From NCBI RefSeq assembly GCF_002858715.1, contig NZ_PJZH01000016.1, positions 20,468-84,467 of the forward strand: a DNA stretch of 64,000 bases, written 5' to 3'. This DNA is from Chimaeribacter coloradensis (lineage in GTDB: Bacteria; Pseudomonadota; Gammaproteobacteria; Enterobacterales; Enterobacteriaceae). The notes beneath the pieces were generated by a model. The model was not told the DNA's origin and searched no databases. It worked only from the letters and a program-made list of their open reading frames with translations. A program made the translations under genes and the position numbers. Positions 37,201-45,527 of this stretch are shown one piece after another (the stretch's first letter is position 1; each line of letters begins with the position of its first letter).

Positions 37201-39761
37201 CCGGCATCGACCACATCATCCCCGGCAAAGGGGTAAAAGACGAAGCCGCCGCTGAACGGCTGCGGGCTAAAGGTGACGTCGTGGCTGGCGGTGGTGACGG
37301 TGCCGTCCGGGGCGGTGAGTTCCGCCACCAGCGTATAGACGCCGTTGGCGACGCCGCTGAAGCTGCCCGCCGGTACCGTGACCTGCCAGCTGCCGTCGGC
37401 CGCTACCGTGCCGGTGTAATGGTAGGCCGGGTCATCAAAGGCGGTGACCGCCACGCTGCCGCCCGCCGCGCTCACCGGCGCATGGCCGCTGATCACGATC
37501 TCGTTGGCCGCTTCATCGGCGCTGAGGATGTTGTCTTCAGTGATCGGGTCAAGGCGGAAATCATCAAATACTACCCGCAGGTCGAGGGTGTCGGTGACCG
37601 GCACGGTAAAGGTGTCCAGCGCATGGGCGGTGACGGTGTAGGTACCGCTGCTCAGGTCAGCCAGATCCCCGGCCGGGATTTGCAGGCTCCAGGTGTTGTC
37701 ACTCTGCACCAGCGTGGTGTAGCTCTGGCCGTTGAGCGTCACGGTGACGACGTTGTCCGAGGGCACGCCGATCACCACGCCGCTGACCGTCAGGTTCGTG
37801 GCGGCTTCGGCGGTGTCGAGCTGGTTATCCCCCGCCACAATACCGATCGCCACCGCCGTGCGGCCGGTGACCACCGTCACCTCTTCGGTGGCGGAGACGC
37901 TGTCGCCGTTGTTGTTGCTGACGCTGGCCGTGAGGTCATAGTTCGGGCGCACCACGCCCAGCTCAGCCAGATCGGCCTGCGGTACAATCAGCCGCCAGCT
38001 GCCGTCCGCCTCCACCGTGGTGGTGTACGTTTTGTCGTTGAAAGTCACGGTGACCGTCTGCCCCGCCTCCACATGGGTGGTGGTGCCGGTCAGCTCCTGC
38101 GCCACGCCGCGCTCGGCGCTGTTCAGCTCATTGTCACCGGTGAACGGGTCGATGTTCAGCAGCGGCAGGTTGGTCTCTTCAACGGTAATGGTGCGGCTGA
38201 CCTCGGTCTCATTCAGCGCCCCATCGCCTGTCTTAGCCGTCAGGGTGTAGCTGCCGGGGGCGAGGCCGTTCAGCGCCGACGCGGGCAGCGCCACCGTCCA
38301 CAGCCCGTCGCTGTCCGGGGAGCCGATGTAACGGTGGCCGTTAAAGGTGACGATAATGCTGCTGATCAGTTCGTCGGTGTGGCCGGTGAGAGTGATGCCC
38401 GCCAGCAGCTCCGCACGATCCAGCACGTCATCCCCGGTAACCGGGTCAAAGGTGAGCACCGGCGCGGTGACATCCACCTCCAGCTGGCTGGTGGCGCTGC
38501 GGCTGTTGCCCGCCTGATCGGTGACGGTGGCGGTCAGCGGGTAGTTGCCGTCATCCAGGGTTTGCAGCACCCCCGCAGGCAGCGTGACGCGCCAGACGCC
38601 GTCACTGCCCACCGGCCCCTGGTAGGTCTGGCCGTCAAGGGTGACGCTGACGACCGGGTTAAGCCCGCTGACGCTGGCGGTGCCGGACAGGATCTGGTCC
38701 TGCTGCGCACGCTCAGCGTTGATTGAAATCGGGAAGTCGATAGAGACCTGCGGCAGCGCGTTGGCGTAGACGCCCAGGGTCAGGCTGTCTGTCAGCGGGT
38801 CACCGGCGGCATTAAGGGCGGTGACCTCTGCGGTGACCGGCCCATCAGCCAGCGCCTGAAGATCGGCCGCAGGCACGGTGAGCTGCCAGCGGCCATCGGC
38901 GGCCACGGTGCTGCTGTAGCTCTGGCCATTCAGGGTCAGGGTCACGGGCGTGCCCTGCGCCAGATTGCTGGCGGCCCCCTGCACGGTGAGATCGCTTTGC
39001 GCCTCCTGCGCATTGAGGCGGTTATCCCCGGCCAGGGTGTCGATGGCGATGCCGTCCAGCGTATCCTCCACCGTAAAGCGGTTGATCACTGTTTCCGCCG
39101 GGTTACCGGCGCTGTCAACGACGTCGGCCAGCAAAATATTCGCGCCGTTAGGCAGGGCGGCGATGTCCGCCGCCGGGATGATCAGGCTCCAGCTGCCGTC
39201 CTCCTGCACCTCGGCGGTGTAGCTTTTTTCATTCAGGCTGACGGTCACGATTTGCCCGGCGTCTACGTTCTGGGTGGTGCCGTGGATCGCCTGCGCCACC
39301 TGATGCTCTGCGCCCGTCAGGACGCTCTCCAGCCCGCCGCTTAACGTGGGCAATGAGTCGGGGTCGGCGTTGATTCGCAGTTCCCGGGTGGCAGAAACGG
39401 GGTTGCCGTCGCCGTCTGCGGATTCGGCGACCAGCTGGTAAGTGCCGTCCGGGAAGCTGCCGTCGCGGGCGCTGAGGGTATGCGCCGGGATGGTGAGCTG
39501 CCAGTCGCCCCCTGCCGTGGTCTGGGTGGTAAAGGTCTGGTTGCCGATAGTCAGGGTGACCAGCGCGCTGTTCAGCGACGAGGTGCCGCTGACGGTAATC
39601 TCCTCTTCCGCCTCGGCAAAGTTAATGACGTCGTCCGGCACCAGCGGGTCGATGGTCAGCACCGGCTCGGCCAGCGCGCTGCTTGCCGCGGCGGCAACAA
39701 CCCCGGCGCGGCTCACTTCTGACGCACCGGAATAACGGGAGAGTTCTGGGATATTTTTCAT
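34218..39761 (-). CDS. Large Ig-like-repeat T1SS adhesin A3 (prefix-less, intact)
   Basis: 1847 aa, starting at an ATG preceded by AAGAGGCAGCCT. The N-terminus MKNIPELSRYSGASEVS keeps a variant of the paralogue stub, then an Ala-rich stretch leads to repeat 1 (LTIDPLVPDDVINFAEAEEE); there is no BapA prefix. Of 16 Ig-like repeats, 1-3 match A1 repeats 15-17 and 4-7 match A1 repeats 21-24, as if three repeats were cut out. Repeats 8-9 are the VISGHAP/FDDPAY type shared with A5 and A6 but not seen in A1. Repeats 13-15 match A1 30-32, and the last repeat (AAAAGLLVLVVLNGVDYH) is common to A2-A6. The C-terminus has the Ala-rich linker, GGSGNDTIVVHTLDF, DGGSGTDTLLL and the T1SS end GILVQQV. Role: exported adhesin or matrix protein by family. 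Confidence 0.9.
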   Translation of the reverse strand: MKNIPELSRYSGASEVSRAGVVAAAASSALAEPVLTIDPLVPDDVINFAEAEEEITVSGTSSLNSALVTLTIGNQTFTTQTTAGGDWQLTIPAHTLSARDGSFPDGTYQLVAESADGDGNPVSATRELRINADPDSLPTLSGGLESVLTGAEHQVAQAIHGTTQNVDAGQIVTVSLNEKSYTAEVQEDGSWSLIIPAADIAALPNGANILLADVVDSAGNPAETVINRFTVEDTLDGIAIDTLAGDNRLNAQEAQSDLTVQGAASNLAQGTPVTLTLNGQSYSSTVAADGRWQLTVPAADLQALADGPVTAEVTALNAAGDPLTDSLTLGVYANALPQVSIDFPISINAERAQQDQILSGTASVSGLNPVVSVTLDGQTYQGPVGSDGVWRVTLPAGVLQTLDDGNYPLTATVTDQAGNSRSATSQLEVDVTAPVLTFDPVTGDDVLDRAELLAGITLTGHTDELISSIIVTFNGHRYIGSPDSDGLWTVALPASALNGLAPGSYTLTAKTGDGALNETEVSRTITVEETNLPLLNIDPFTGDNELNSAERGVAQELTGTTTHVEAGQTVTVTFNDKTYTTTVEADGSWRLIVPQADLAELGVVRPNYDLTASVSNNNGDSVSATEEVTVVTGRTAVAIGIVAGDNQLDTAEAATNLTVSGVVIGVPSDNVVTVTLNGQSYTTLVQSDNTWSLQIPAGDLADLSSGTYTVTAHALDTFTVPVTDTLDLRVVFDDFRLDPITEDNILSADEAANEIVISGHAPVSAAGGSVAVTAFDDPAYHYTGTVAADGSWQVTVPAGSFSGVANGVYTLVAELTAPDGTVTTASHDVTFSPQPFSGGFVFYPFAGDDVVDAGEQAQDQILDGTFFLDDSPTGEGVAGLAVTIRMTSFDGQSFTYTTTTGVGGNWQVTVPAADLALLPDGRVDLVGSVTDGAGNTISNDNVFVVLADPGTLTIDPIAGDNVLTPEEAAAGLVISGSSHFMAMPLDVQVTINGVTHSFSDYSDTWAVTFTPQELAGLPDGPLTVTVSAFDLAGNPITATAPLTVELGDLQPLTFDPFGGSDNYMDEDELESDQLLSGHADNSPAGSIVTLTLGGFTYQAEVQADHSWSVLIPSADLKTLPNDPTTDILGSISDADGNLLAVGSHSFLLYRTPGQLNIDTLAGDGTLTADEANGPLVISGTITNGQVGAAITVDLNGHLYQTTVTDSDGAWSVTVPQADLALLGNTDYWVSATSTDLSGNEISGLNLLTVDLSAPVITLNPIAGDNIINIAEAAAGVAISGQSSEAGGTVSVLLNGVTYNAAVNDEGSWQVTLPRRVLAGLEDGRYTLTVSQTDADGQTTTLTESLLLDADRANRPVLRIHKVSGDNVINGAEIQSDQIISGSSENVESGQTLSLKVGSVTYTTQIQAGGVWSLVIPAEDLAALGNGGETLRASVTDTSGNPATASRNITIHSHRDGLSIDPITGDNLINAAEAGGAITITGHTDGVQRGATVHLTLNGEHYTAKVGRDGSWSATLPAADVAALEEGCNTLKASVKGAGHQTLHAKAVLTVDTLAPELAFNPVTGDNRISVQEAQAGFGLTGTATAAAAGLLVLVVLNGVDYHGLVQEDGHWAVAIPAGALADQPAGDYPLTVSLADVAGNLTTVTGALTLEAAPEAAESDAAQAMAATATAASTLAAALAVPEAAATEEQGTYSIAGLTLDLTAGGEAIGGSGNDTIVVHTLDFLHIDGGSGTDTLLLAGSDQHLDLTALGLKIENIDVFDLGNGSNSLTLGLHEAESVKDQPEESLLIRGAEGSVLTLTGDGGSWADSGQRDVNGLTFDVYHHSALGSSDLFADVLVQQGILVQQV

Positions 39762-40401
39762 AGGCTGCCTCTTATTTAAAAAACGCGTTCATATTCCATG
39801 CGGGATGCCCCCGCTTATTTCATTCGAAGGAAAAAAAGAAAATGGAACATTATCTGTACACCCTGCACGGCAAGGCGTACCTCTTTTTAATGAGCCAACC
39901 GTTCTTCCAAATAAAGAAACACCCTATAAAAACGGTTATTTCCCCGCCACGCTTTCCTGTGCATTGAAAAACCATGTTTTTTAAATAGCGGCATCTCTCA
40001 GGCCTGTTTTTTCAGCCCGCGGGCAGGCCCATTCCCTTGTGCAGGCCGGGCAGAAAGGGGCTTTATGATCAACATGATGTGTTTAATACAGAGAAAAACA
40101 GGGCCTTACAGGCTGCACCGCGCCTGACGTTGTTACGCGCCCCCCTATTTTAACAAATTTAGCCATTGTTAAAATCAGGTTAAATAGTAGTCGTAGTTGC
40201 GATGAAATTAAATAGCCTGCAACTTGTAACGGACGATTTTATTCGTTATGGGAGCTGAATCCCAAATAATTCGCCCGGTTTTTACCTCGCCCTGAATAAA
40301 TGAAAAACGCGCCGCCTGAGTAAATGCATAAATAGCGAAGCGGGAATAAAAATAAAGGGCCACAATGGCGACCCCGGTTATAAATAAAATGCTGTTTTAG
40401 C
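39762..40401. other. AT-rich intergenic region between A4 and A3
   Basis: About 640 bp carrying the A3 leader (AAATAAGAGGCAG). I do not find the CACCAG element seen upstream of A1, A2, A4 and A6; the nearest similar string is TTGCCG, 15 bp, TAATGT (minus strand, near 39,890-39,915), which is weak. A small imperfect hairpin, GCCA/TGGC with a T-rich flank (40344-40369, minus strand), may end A4 transcription. No gene is seen. Confidence 0.5.
40344..40369 (-). terminator. Weak possible terminator of adhesin A4
   Basis: Minus strand GCCATTGTGGC followed by CCTTTATTTTTATT, about 33 bp after the A4 stop. The stem is only 4 bp, so this is tentative. Confidence 0.3.
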
Positions 40402-43400
40402 TTAGGCCTGTTGCACCAGAATACCGTGCTGCACCAGCAGATCCCCCAGCAGATCCGCGCCCTCCGCCGCGCTGTGGTGGTAGACGTCAAAGGTCAGGCC
40501 ATCTATGTCGCGCTGGCCGCTGCTGGCCCAGGCATCGCTTCCACCTGTTAATGTCAGCATACTGCCCTCTGCGCCGCGGATAAGCAGGCCCTCGTCCGGC
40601 TGGCCGGTGACGCTCTCCGCGTCGTGCAGCCCCAGCGTCAGGCTGTTGTGGCCGTTGCCGAGGTCGAAGATATCGATGTGCTCGATCTTCAGCCCCAGCG
40701 CAGTGAGGTCGAGGTGCTGATCCGTGCCTGCCAGCAGCAGGGTGTCGGTACCGCTGCCGCCGTCGATATGCAGGAAGTCCAGGGTGTGCAACACAATGGT
40801 GTCATTGCCGCTGCCGCCGAGGGCTTCACCGCCGTGTTCCGTCAGGTTCAGCGTCTGCCCGCCGATGGTGTAGGTGCCGTGCCCGGCCGGTGACTCTGCC
40901 GCCGCCGCCTCCGGCGCAACCAGCGCACTGGTCAGGGTGCTGTCGGCGTTGTCTGCAACAGCCGCCTGGCTGGTGACCATCAGCGCGGACAGCTGTTCAG
41001 CGCCCTCCGTACCCGGGGCGGCATCCAGCGTCAGCGCGCCGGTGACGCTGGCCAGGTTCCCGGCCACGTCCGTCAGGCTCACTGTCAACGGGTAATCACC
41101 GGCCGGTTGATCGGCCAGCGCCTCCGCCGGGATCGCCACCGACCAGTCACCGCCCGTCTGCACCTTGCCGTGGTACTCCACGCCGTTAAGCACCACCAGC
41201 ACCAGCAACCCGGCGGCCATCATCCCGGCGCTGCCGGTGAGCGTAAAGCCCGCCTGCGCCGCCTGCTGGCTTAGCAGGTTATTGCCGGTGAGGGGGTTAA
41301 ACGCCAGCTCCGGCGCGGTGGTGTCCACCGTCAGCACCGCTTTGGCGGAGAGCATCTGGCCGCCGGTGCTTTTTACGCCGGCGGTCAGGGTCACGCTGCC
41401 CTCTTTCAGCGCCGCCACATCCGCGGCCGGGAGCGTGGCTGCCCAGTTGCCGTCCTGGCCGACAGTGGCGGTGTAGTGCTTGCTGTTCAGCGTCAGTTGC
41501 ACCGTTGCCCCGGGCTGCACGCCGTCAGTGTGGCCGGTCAGGGTGATGGCACCGCCCGTCTCGGCAGCGTTGATCAGGTTGTCGCCGGTCACCGGGTCGA
41601 TGCTCAGGCCGTCGCGGTCACTTTTGATGTTGAGGTTGCGGCTGGCAGTGGCGCGGTGGCCTGCGGCGTCCGTGACGCTGGCGCGCAGCGTCAACCCGCC
41701 ATCGCCCAGCGCCGCCAGATCCGCGGCCGGAACGATCAGCGACCAGCCGCCGCCCGCCTGCACCTGCGTGGTGTAGGTGACGCTGCCGACCTTCAGGCTC
41801 AGCGTTTGCCCGCTTTCGACGTTCTCCGAGCTGCCGGTGATGATCTGGTCACTTTGCAACTCCGCGCCGTTGATCAGGTTATCCCCGGAAATATCATGGA
41901 TGCGCAGCACCGGGCGGACGGTGGATTCCACCTCCAGGCGCAGGTCCTGGGTGGTGGTGGTGGTGTTGCCGTAGTAATCGCGTGCAGTGAGCACCAGCTG
42001 ATAGGTGCCATCCGGGAAGCTGCCGTCGCGGCCGCTGAGGGTATGCGCCGGGATGGTGACCTGCCAGATGCCGTTATCCCCGGCCTCCGTGGTGAGGGTA
42101 AGGTCGCCAAGTGTGATCGTCACCTTCACATTGGGTTCGGAGGAGGTGCCGCTGAGGATGATATCCTTTTCCGCCTCGGCAAAGGTGATCACGTTATCCC
42201 CGGCGATCGGATCCAGCGTCAGGGTCGGCGCAACCAGGTCAACGGTGACGAAATACCGGTCCTCGGTCGCGGTGTTACCGGCAATGTCACTCACGGTAAC
42301 GGTAAGCGTGATAGCATCTTTACCGGCCAGCGCCTGCAACGCAGAGGACGGCAGGATCAGCTGCCAGTTCCCCTCTTCATCAACCGTCCCGTTGTAGGTG
42401 ATGCCTTCCATGGTGACGGTCGCCGTCTGCCCCGGCCCGCGCAGGCCGGTTCTGCCGGTGAGCAGCTGGTCAACGGCGGCCTTCTCCGCGTTGAGCACCT
42501 CGTTGCCAAACGGTGTATTAAGCTGGGCTATGGCGGAGTCATAATGCATACCAATCTGTATGCTGGCACTCCGCCCGTCCGGCGCTTTCACCGTCAGCGT
42601 CTGCTGGTCCACCTGATTCCAGTATCCGTAGAGCTCATCACTCGAAATCTTATACGACCAGCTGCCGTCTTCGCGGGTGGTGGTGGTGTAATACCGGCCG
42701 CCGTTGCCCGGGATCTGGAGTATGGTCAGGATCAGCCTGGTACCGGCCGGCAGCCCGTCCGTCATGCCGCTCAGGGTGACCCCCGCCTGGCCCTCTGCAT
42801 AGTTGATCAGGTTGTCACCGGCCACCGGGTTGATGCTGATGGGGGCGAAAACCAGATCCACCTGGGCGGTGGTGGCCGCGCTGCCGCTGTTACCGGCCGC
42901 ATCGGTAGCCAGCACCTTCAGTGCCGCAGCCCCCTCCGGCAGCGCCTGCAAATCCACCGCCGGGAGCATGGCCTGCCAGTGGCCGTCATTATCGACGGCA
43001 GCGGCATAGGTTTTGCCGTTCAGCGTCAGGGTCACTGACTGCCCGCTGCCGGAGACGCCGGTGGTGCCGGTAAGCAACTGGTCGGTGGCCGCCTCCTCTG
43101 CCGTCAATACGCCGTCACCAAACGGCAGGTCAAATGCCGGCGTGGGGCTGGCCTGAATCCCCACGGTCACGTCGAGCGTGGCCGGGGTCGTGCCCGGCAC
43201 GCTGGCGGTCGCGGTGACGGTGCCGTCCGGCAGGTTGATCAGCTCCACCGTGGGGATCGGCACTGACCAGCTGCCGTCCTCGTTGATGGTGGTGGTATGG
43301 GCCACGCCGTTGAGTGTGACGGTCACCGTCAACCACGCCGCAGCCGGGTCGGCGCTGCCGCTGAGCACGATGCCCGCTGCCGCTTCCGCCGCCGTGATGT

Positions 43401-45081
43401 GGTTATCCCCGGTGACCGGATTCAGCGTCAGGTTGATCTCACCGGGTACGACATCGATGGTATGGCTCGTCTCGGTACGGTTCTCAGCCACATCAAAGGC
43501 GTACACCGTGAGTCCTGCCTGGGTTCCCCAATAGGCAAGCTCCTGCAATCCCTCAGGGGGGAGGGTCACGCGCCAGTGGCCTTCTGCGTCCACGTTCCCC
43601 TGATATGTCCCATTACCGAGGTAGACCTCCACCCGCAGCATGCCTTTCGAGGCTGTGCCGGTTAACACCTGGCCCTGCGCCGCCTCCTCCGGTGTCAGCA
43701 CGCCGTCGCCAAAGGGGGTGTCCATCTTCACCCAATAGTTTTCGCGGTTTAAATAGAGCCCCACTTCCCGGGTGACCGGCGCGCTGCCCGGGGCGGTAAT
43801 GGTGAAGTTATACTGGCCGTCAGGAAGGAGGAAAATCTTATAATAATCAACGTAGATACTCCATTTCCCGTTGGCCGTGACCACATCTGAAAAGGTCTTG
43901 TCAGCAAATTCCACCCGGATGGCTGACCCCGCCGGGAGTGAAGGGGCGGTGCCGCTGATAACCAGTGAACCTGCTTCACCGACGTTGATGTAGTCATCCC
44001 CGGCGATGGGGTTTACCGTCAGCCGGTTGGTGGTATAGGCCACCGTCAGGATTTCACTGCCGTGGGTGGTCTGCCCGGCCAGGTTGGTGGCGCTGGCGGT
44101 GATCTCCGTCTGGCCGTTATAGAGTTTGAGCAGATCGGCGGCCGGCACGGTGGTGGCGAAGCTGCCGTCCGCCGCGACGGTGGCGCTGTAGGTTTTATAA
44201 TTCAGGGTAAGGGTGACTACCTGCCCCGCCTCAATGCCGGTGGTGGTGCCGCTCAGGGTCTGCGGCCGCAGTGCTTCGGCATCGCTCAGCACATGGTCAG
44301 TGGCAAAGGGATTAATGGTCAGGGAGGGCTGGCTGCTGTCCACCGTCAACTTGCTGGTGTAACCCGCCTCCTGCCCGGCCAGGTTGCTGACGGTGGCGAT
44401 AATCTTTGCGCCGTCAGGCAACGCCGCCACCTCGGCCGCCGGGACGGTGGTTTGCCAGTAACCATCCTCCCCCACAGTCGCGGTGTAGGTGTGGCCGTTC
44501 AGCGTCAGGGTGACCGTCTGCCCCGCTTCCACATGATGGGTTCTGCCGCTCAGTATCTGGATGGCCTGGCCTTCCGGGCCGCTGAGGGTGTTGTCACCGG
44601 CAAATGCATACACAAGCAAGGAGGGCCAGTCGCGGCTGGACGTCATCGGCACGCTGACGCTGATCTCGTCCCCTGTTTCCGTTCTGGCAGACACCTCAAT
44701 AGCAGGGCCGGCCCCCTGCCTGAGCAGGGTATCCATCTCAGAGTAAGTGAGTTCCGTGCGCCAGCTGCCGTCCGCCTTTACCGTGGCTGAGACCATATCC
44801 ACAAAGTTGCTGAGCCGGAGGGTGACTATTCTTCCGGCCGCAATGCCGGTGGTGGTACCGCTCAGGACGCGGGTCTGAATAAAATCGCCTTCAAACGGTG
44901 TAAGGATATTGTCCCCGGCAAAGGGGTCAACAGTAATCGACGGGGTCACAACGGCCTGCACGTCAGTGGCGGCGGCGGTTGCCTGCACAGCACCGGGCCC
45001 GGCCAGCGCACTCAGGGCGTTTTCATCGGACGCGGGGGAAATAAGGTTGCCGGTAGAGCGGGAGGAACGCGTGGTAGTCAT
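40402..45081 (-). CDS. Large Ig-like-repeat T1SS adhesin A4 (prefix-less, intact; the shortest)
   Basis: About 1559 aa. The ATG at 45081 (MTTTRSSRSTGNLIS) follows AAGAGGCAGTGT; 31 extra upstream codons in frame are unlike the family. After the stub and an Ala-rich stretch come 13 Ig-like repeats with no prefix domain. The first nine parallel the first nine of A5 (both carry VDPFAGDNILT/IHPFAGDNILN, NPFATDHVLS/NAFATDNVLS, then the module with VTAPDG or VKAPDG). The last repeats (HDISGDNLINGAELQSDQ onward) closely match A3, A5 and A6. C-terminal linker, GGSGNDTIVLHTLDF, DGGSGTDTLLL and an end in GILVQQA mark a T1SS substrate. It looks like a shortened relative of A5. Surface or matrix adhesin by family; no specific ligand can be inferred. 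Confidence 0.9.
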   Translation of the reverse strand: MTTTRSSRSTGNLISPASDENALSALAGPGAVQATAAATDVQAVVTPSITVDPFAGDNILTPFEGDFIQTRVLSGTTTGIAAGRIVTLRLSNFVDMVSATVKADGSWRTELTYSEMDTLLRQGAGPAIEVSARTETGDEISVSVPMTSSRDWPSLLVYAFAGDNTLSGPEGQAIQILSGRTHHVEAGQTVTLTLNGHTYTATVGEDGYWQTTVPAAEVAALPDGAKIIATVSNLAGQEAGYTSKLTVDSSQPSLTINPFATDHVLSDAEALRPQTLSGTTTGIEAGQVVTLTLNYKTYSATVAADGSFATTVPAADLLKLYNGQTEITASATNLAGQTTHGSEILTVAYTTNRLTVNPIAGDDYINVGEAGSLVISGTAPSLPAGSAIRVEFADKTFSDVVTANGKWSIYVDYYKIFLLPDGQYNFTITAPGSAPVTREVGLYLNRENYWVKMDTPFGDGVLTPEEAAQGQVLTGTASKGMLRVEVYLGNGTYQGNVDAEGHWRVTLPPEGLQELAYWGTQAGLTVYAFDVAENRTETSHTIDVVPGEINLTLNPVTGDNHITAAEAAAGIVLSGSADPAAAWLTVTVTLNGVAHTTTINEDGSWSVPIPTVELINLPDGTVTATASVPGTTPATLDVTVGIQASPTPAFDLPFGDGVLTAEEAATDQLLTGTTGVSGSGQSVTLTLNGKTYAAAVDNDGHWQAMLPAVDLQALPEGAAALKVLATDAAGNSGSAATTAQVDLVFAPISINPVAGDNLINYAEGQAGVTLSGMTDGLPAGTRLILTILQIPGNGGRYYTTTTREDGSWSYKISSDELYGYWNQVDQQTLTVKAPDGRSASIQIGMHYDSAIAQLNTPFGNEVLNAEKAAVDQLLTGRTGLRGPGQTATVTMEGITYNGTVDEEGNWQLILPSSALQALAGKDAITLTVTVSDIAGNTATEDRYFVTVDLVAPTLTLDPIAGDNVITFAEAEKDIILSGTSSEPNVKVTITLGDLTLTTEAGDNGIWQVTIPAHTLSGRDGSFPDGTYQLVLTARDYYGNTTTTTQDLRLEVESTVRPVLRIHDISGDNLINGAELQSDQIITGSSENVESGQTLSLKVGSVTYTTQVQAGGGWSLIVPAADLAALGDGGLTLRASVTDAAGHRATASRNLNIKSDRDGLSIDPVTGDNLINAAETGGAITLTGHTDGVQPGATVQLTLNSKHYTATVGQDGNWAATLPAADVAALKEGSVTLTAGVKSTGGQMLSAKAVLTVDTTAPELAFNPLTGNNLLSQQAAQAGFTLTGSAGMMAAGLLVLVVLNGVEYHGKVQTGGDWSVAIPAEALADQPAGDYPLTVSLTDVAGNLASVTGALTLDAAPGTEGAEQLSALMVTSQAAVADNADSTLTSALVAPEAAAAESPAGHGTYTIGGQTLNLTEHGGEALGGSGNDTIVLHTLDFLHIDGGSGTDTLLLAGTDQHLDLTALGLKIEHIDIFDLGNGHNSLTLGLHDAESVTGQPDEGLLIRGAEGSMLTLTGGSDAWASSGQRDIDGLTFDVYHHSAAEGADLLGDLLVQHGILVQQA

Positions 45082-45496
45082 ACACTGCCTCTTATTTAAT
45101 AATCCTGAATAATTGCCCTGTGGTATATTCCGGCGTGCGGAAATAAACCGCGTGGCGATTCCATAAAGACTCAACGATCATGGCGTTACGCTTTCCAGGC
45201 TGGTGCAGCAAGGCAAAAAAAGAATAAAAAGGTTAATGAATAACGCGAATAAAATAACATCCCGCCCTGATAGGCAATGATCCGCCACCGGGGCGGATTA
45301 ACGTGTTGATTCAGGGTCTGTTGTCAGGTGCCCAGTGTAACCGAAAAATAACAGGAAAATAGGGTAAACCGGGTTATTTATATAGTCTGCGCGCGGCCTC
45401 TGAATATTGCCTTTTGACAGCGCAGGGGAAAAACAGCCCTTTTTAGGAAAAAGGCCAGAGACGCCGTTTATTTACCGTGGTCTCTCCGGTTTATAA
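45082..45496. other. AT-rich intergenic region upstream of adhesin A4
   Basis: About 415 bp with the A4 leader (AAGAGGCAG), the shared upstream element (45183-45211) and a stem-loop ATCCGCC/GGCGGAT at 45280-45298 that lacks a T-tract. No gene is seen. Confidence 0.55.
45183..45211 (-). promoter_or_regulatory. Conserved adhesin upstream element, A4 copy
   Basis: Minus strand TTGCTG, 17 bp beginning CACCAGCCTGGAAAG, then TAACGC. The CACCAG core lies about 119 bp before the A4 start. The best-preserved copy of the element shared with A1, A2 and A6. Confidence 0.5.
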
Positions 45497-45518
45497 GGCG
45501 CCGGGCCTCTCCGGCGCC
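45497..45518 (-). terminator. Probable terminator hairpin after adhesin A5
   Basis: Eight-base stem GGCGCCGG/CCGGCGCC with a 6-nt loop, 9 bp after the A5 stop, followed on the minus strand by TTATAAA rather than a clean T-tract. Confidence 0.5.
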
Positions 45519-45527
45519 CCTTTCTTA

